DNA of 64,000 bases from Pseudomonas sp. GTDB taxonomy: Bacteria; Pseudomonadota; Gammaproteobacteria; Pseudomonadales; Pseudomonadaceae. Positions 63,721-64,000 of the stretch are shown here, one piece after another (the first letter of the stretch is position 1; every line of letters begins with the position of its first letter). The stretch lies in assembly GCA_030603065.1 (NCBI GenBank), contig JAUVYN010000001.1, positions 47,964 to 111,963 on the forward strand. The letters are read 5' to 3'. The position numbers were made by a program, and so were the translations under genes. The notes beneath the pieces are model-generated. The model did not search any database. It saw only the letters and a list, made by a program, of their open reading frames with translations, and was not told the origin of the DNA.

Positions 63721-64000
63721 TCAACCGACCTCGGACTGCAGAAAGTCCTGGGCGAAGCGCTGCAGGACACCGCCGGCTTCATAGATCAGCACGTCTTCGT
63801 TGCTGTCCAGGCGGCAGGTCACCGGCACCTCCAGGCGTTCGCCGTTACGGCGATTGACCACCAGAGTCAGATCCGCCCGCGGCTTGCGCTCACCGATCAC
63901 GTCATAGGTCTCGGTTCCGTCCAGCCCCAGCGTGAGGCGCGTGGTGCCCGGCTTGAACTCCACCGGCAGCACGCCCATGCCGACCAGGTTGGTGCGGTGA
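63721..64000 (-). CDS. acnD: Fe/S-dependent 2-methylisocitrate dehydratase AcnD, C-terminal part
   Basis: The frame runs in from the right edge (minus strand) and ends at 63721 with about 92 residues, beginning HRTNLVGMGVLPVEFKP. This is the aconitase swivel-domain end, with LTLGLDGTETYDVIGE. AcnD dehydrates 2-methylcitrate; AcnD and PrpF are partners. The gene position upstream of prpF, together with the sequence, supports AcnD over the general aconitase AcnA. The 5' part is outside the window. Confidence 0.87.
   Translation of the reverse strand, partial: HRTNLVGMGVLPVEFKPGTTRLTLGLDGTETYDVIGERKPRADLTLVVNRRNGERLEVPVTCRLDSNEDVLIYEAGGVLQRFAQDFLQSEVG

Overview
The window is chromosomal core DNA of a Pseudomonadaceae gammaproteobacterium, high in GC and densely coded. 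Both the gene content and the gene order recall the PA3003-PA3020 and PA1847-PA1796 blocks of Pseudomonas aeruginosa (my recollection of that map, not a search). The blocks are joined differently here, which suggests a non-aeruginosa lineage such as Halopseudomonas or another marine or environmental Pseudomonas. I see no prophage, insertion sequence, integron, CRISPR array, restriction system or rRNA operon.

Layout. 1-5879: end of a CsiV-family gene, then a leftward run psrA, L,D-transpeptidase, nagZ, mscS-like channel and methylthioinosine phosphorylase; then the SOS pair lexA-sulA behind two LexA boxes. 5960-14425: two small uncharacterised genes, topA, a DUF1653 gene, the fatty-acid oxidation operon fadBA with a PsrA-like site upstream, a small membrane protein and a universal stress protein. 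14479-20249: ABC-F protein uup, soluble lytic transglycosylase slt, cheV and nfuA; the junction between the two blocks lies around cheV. 20357-27533: DJ-1/PfpI protein, metH, a DUF2970 protein, an unlisted 42-codon membrane peptide and the sulfite reductase pair cysI-DUF934.

27607-40168: yhdH/acuI-type reductase and sohB, an SCP2-like protein, an acyl-CoA-type phosphotransferase and an SDR, then a membrane protein, nudC, fimL and a dienoyl-CoA isomerase, nhaB with a structured leader, and dnaQ-rnhA-methyltransferase. 40244-51136: gloB, mltD, the peptide and peptidyl-nucleoside ABC transporter nppA1A2BCD, and fabI. 51204-59962: the protein quality-control block ppiD, hupB, lon, clpX, clpP and tig. 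60165-64000: tRNA-Leu, tRNA-His and tRNA-Arg, folD, an atypical SDR, prpF and the end of acnD (2-methylcitrate cycle).

Common threads are fatty-acid/acyl-CoA metabolism (psrA, fadBA, SCP2, phosphotransferase, dienoyl-CoA isomerase, fabI), cell-wall recycling (nagZ, L,D-transpeptidase, slt, mltD), SOS control and proteostasis. The most useful unlisted signals are a family of PsrA-like operators at four promoters, a structured leader before nhaB, a small membrane peptide gene, and an SDR without its catalytic Tyr and Lys. I found no convincing new multi-gene system; most of this window is ordinary core genome.
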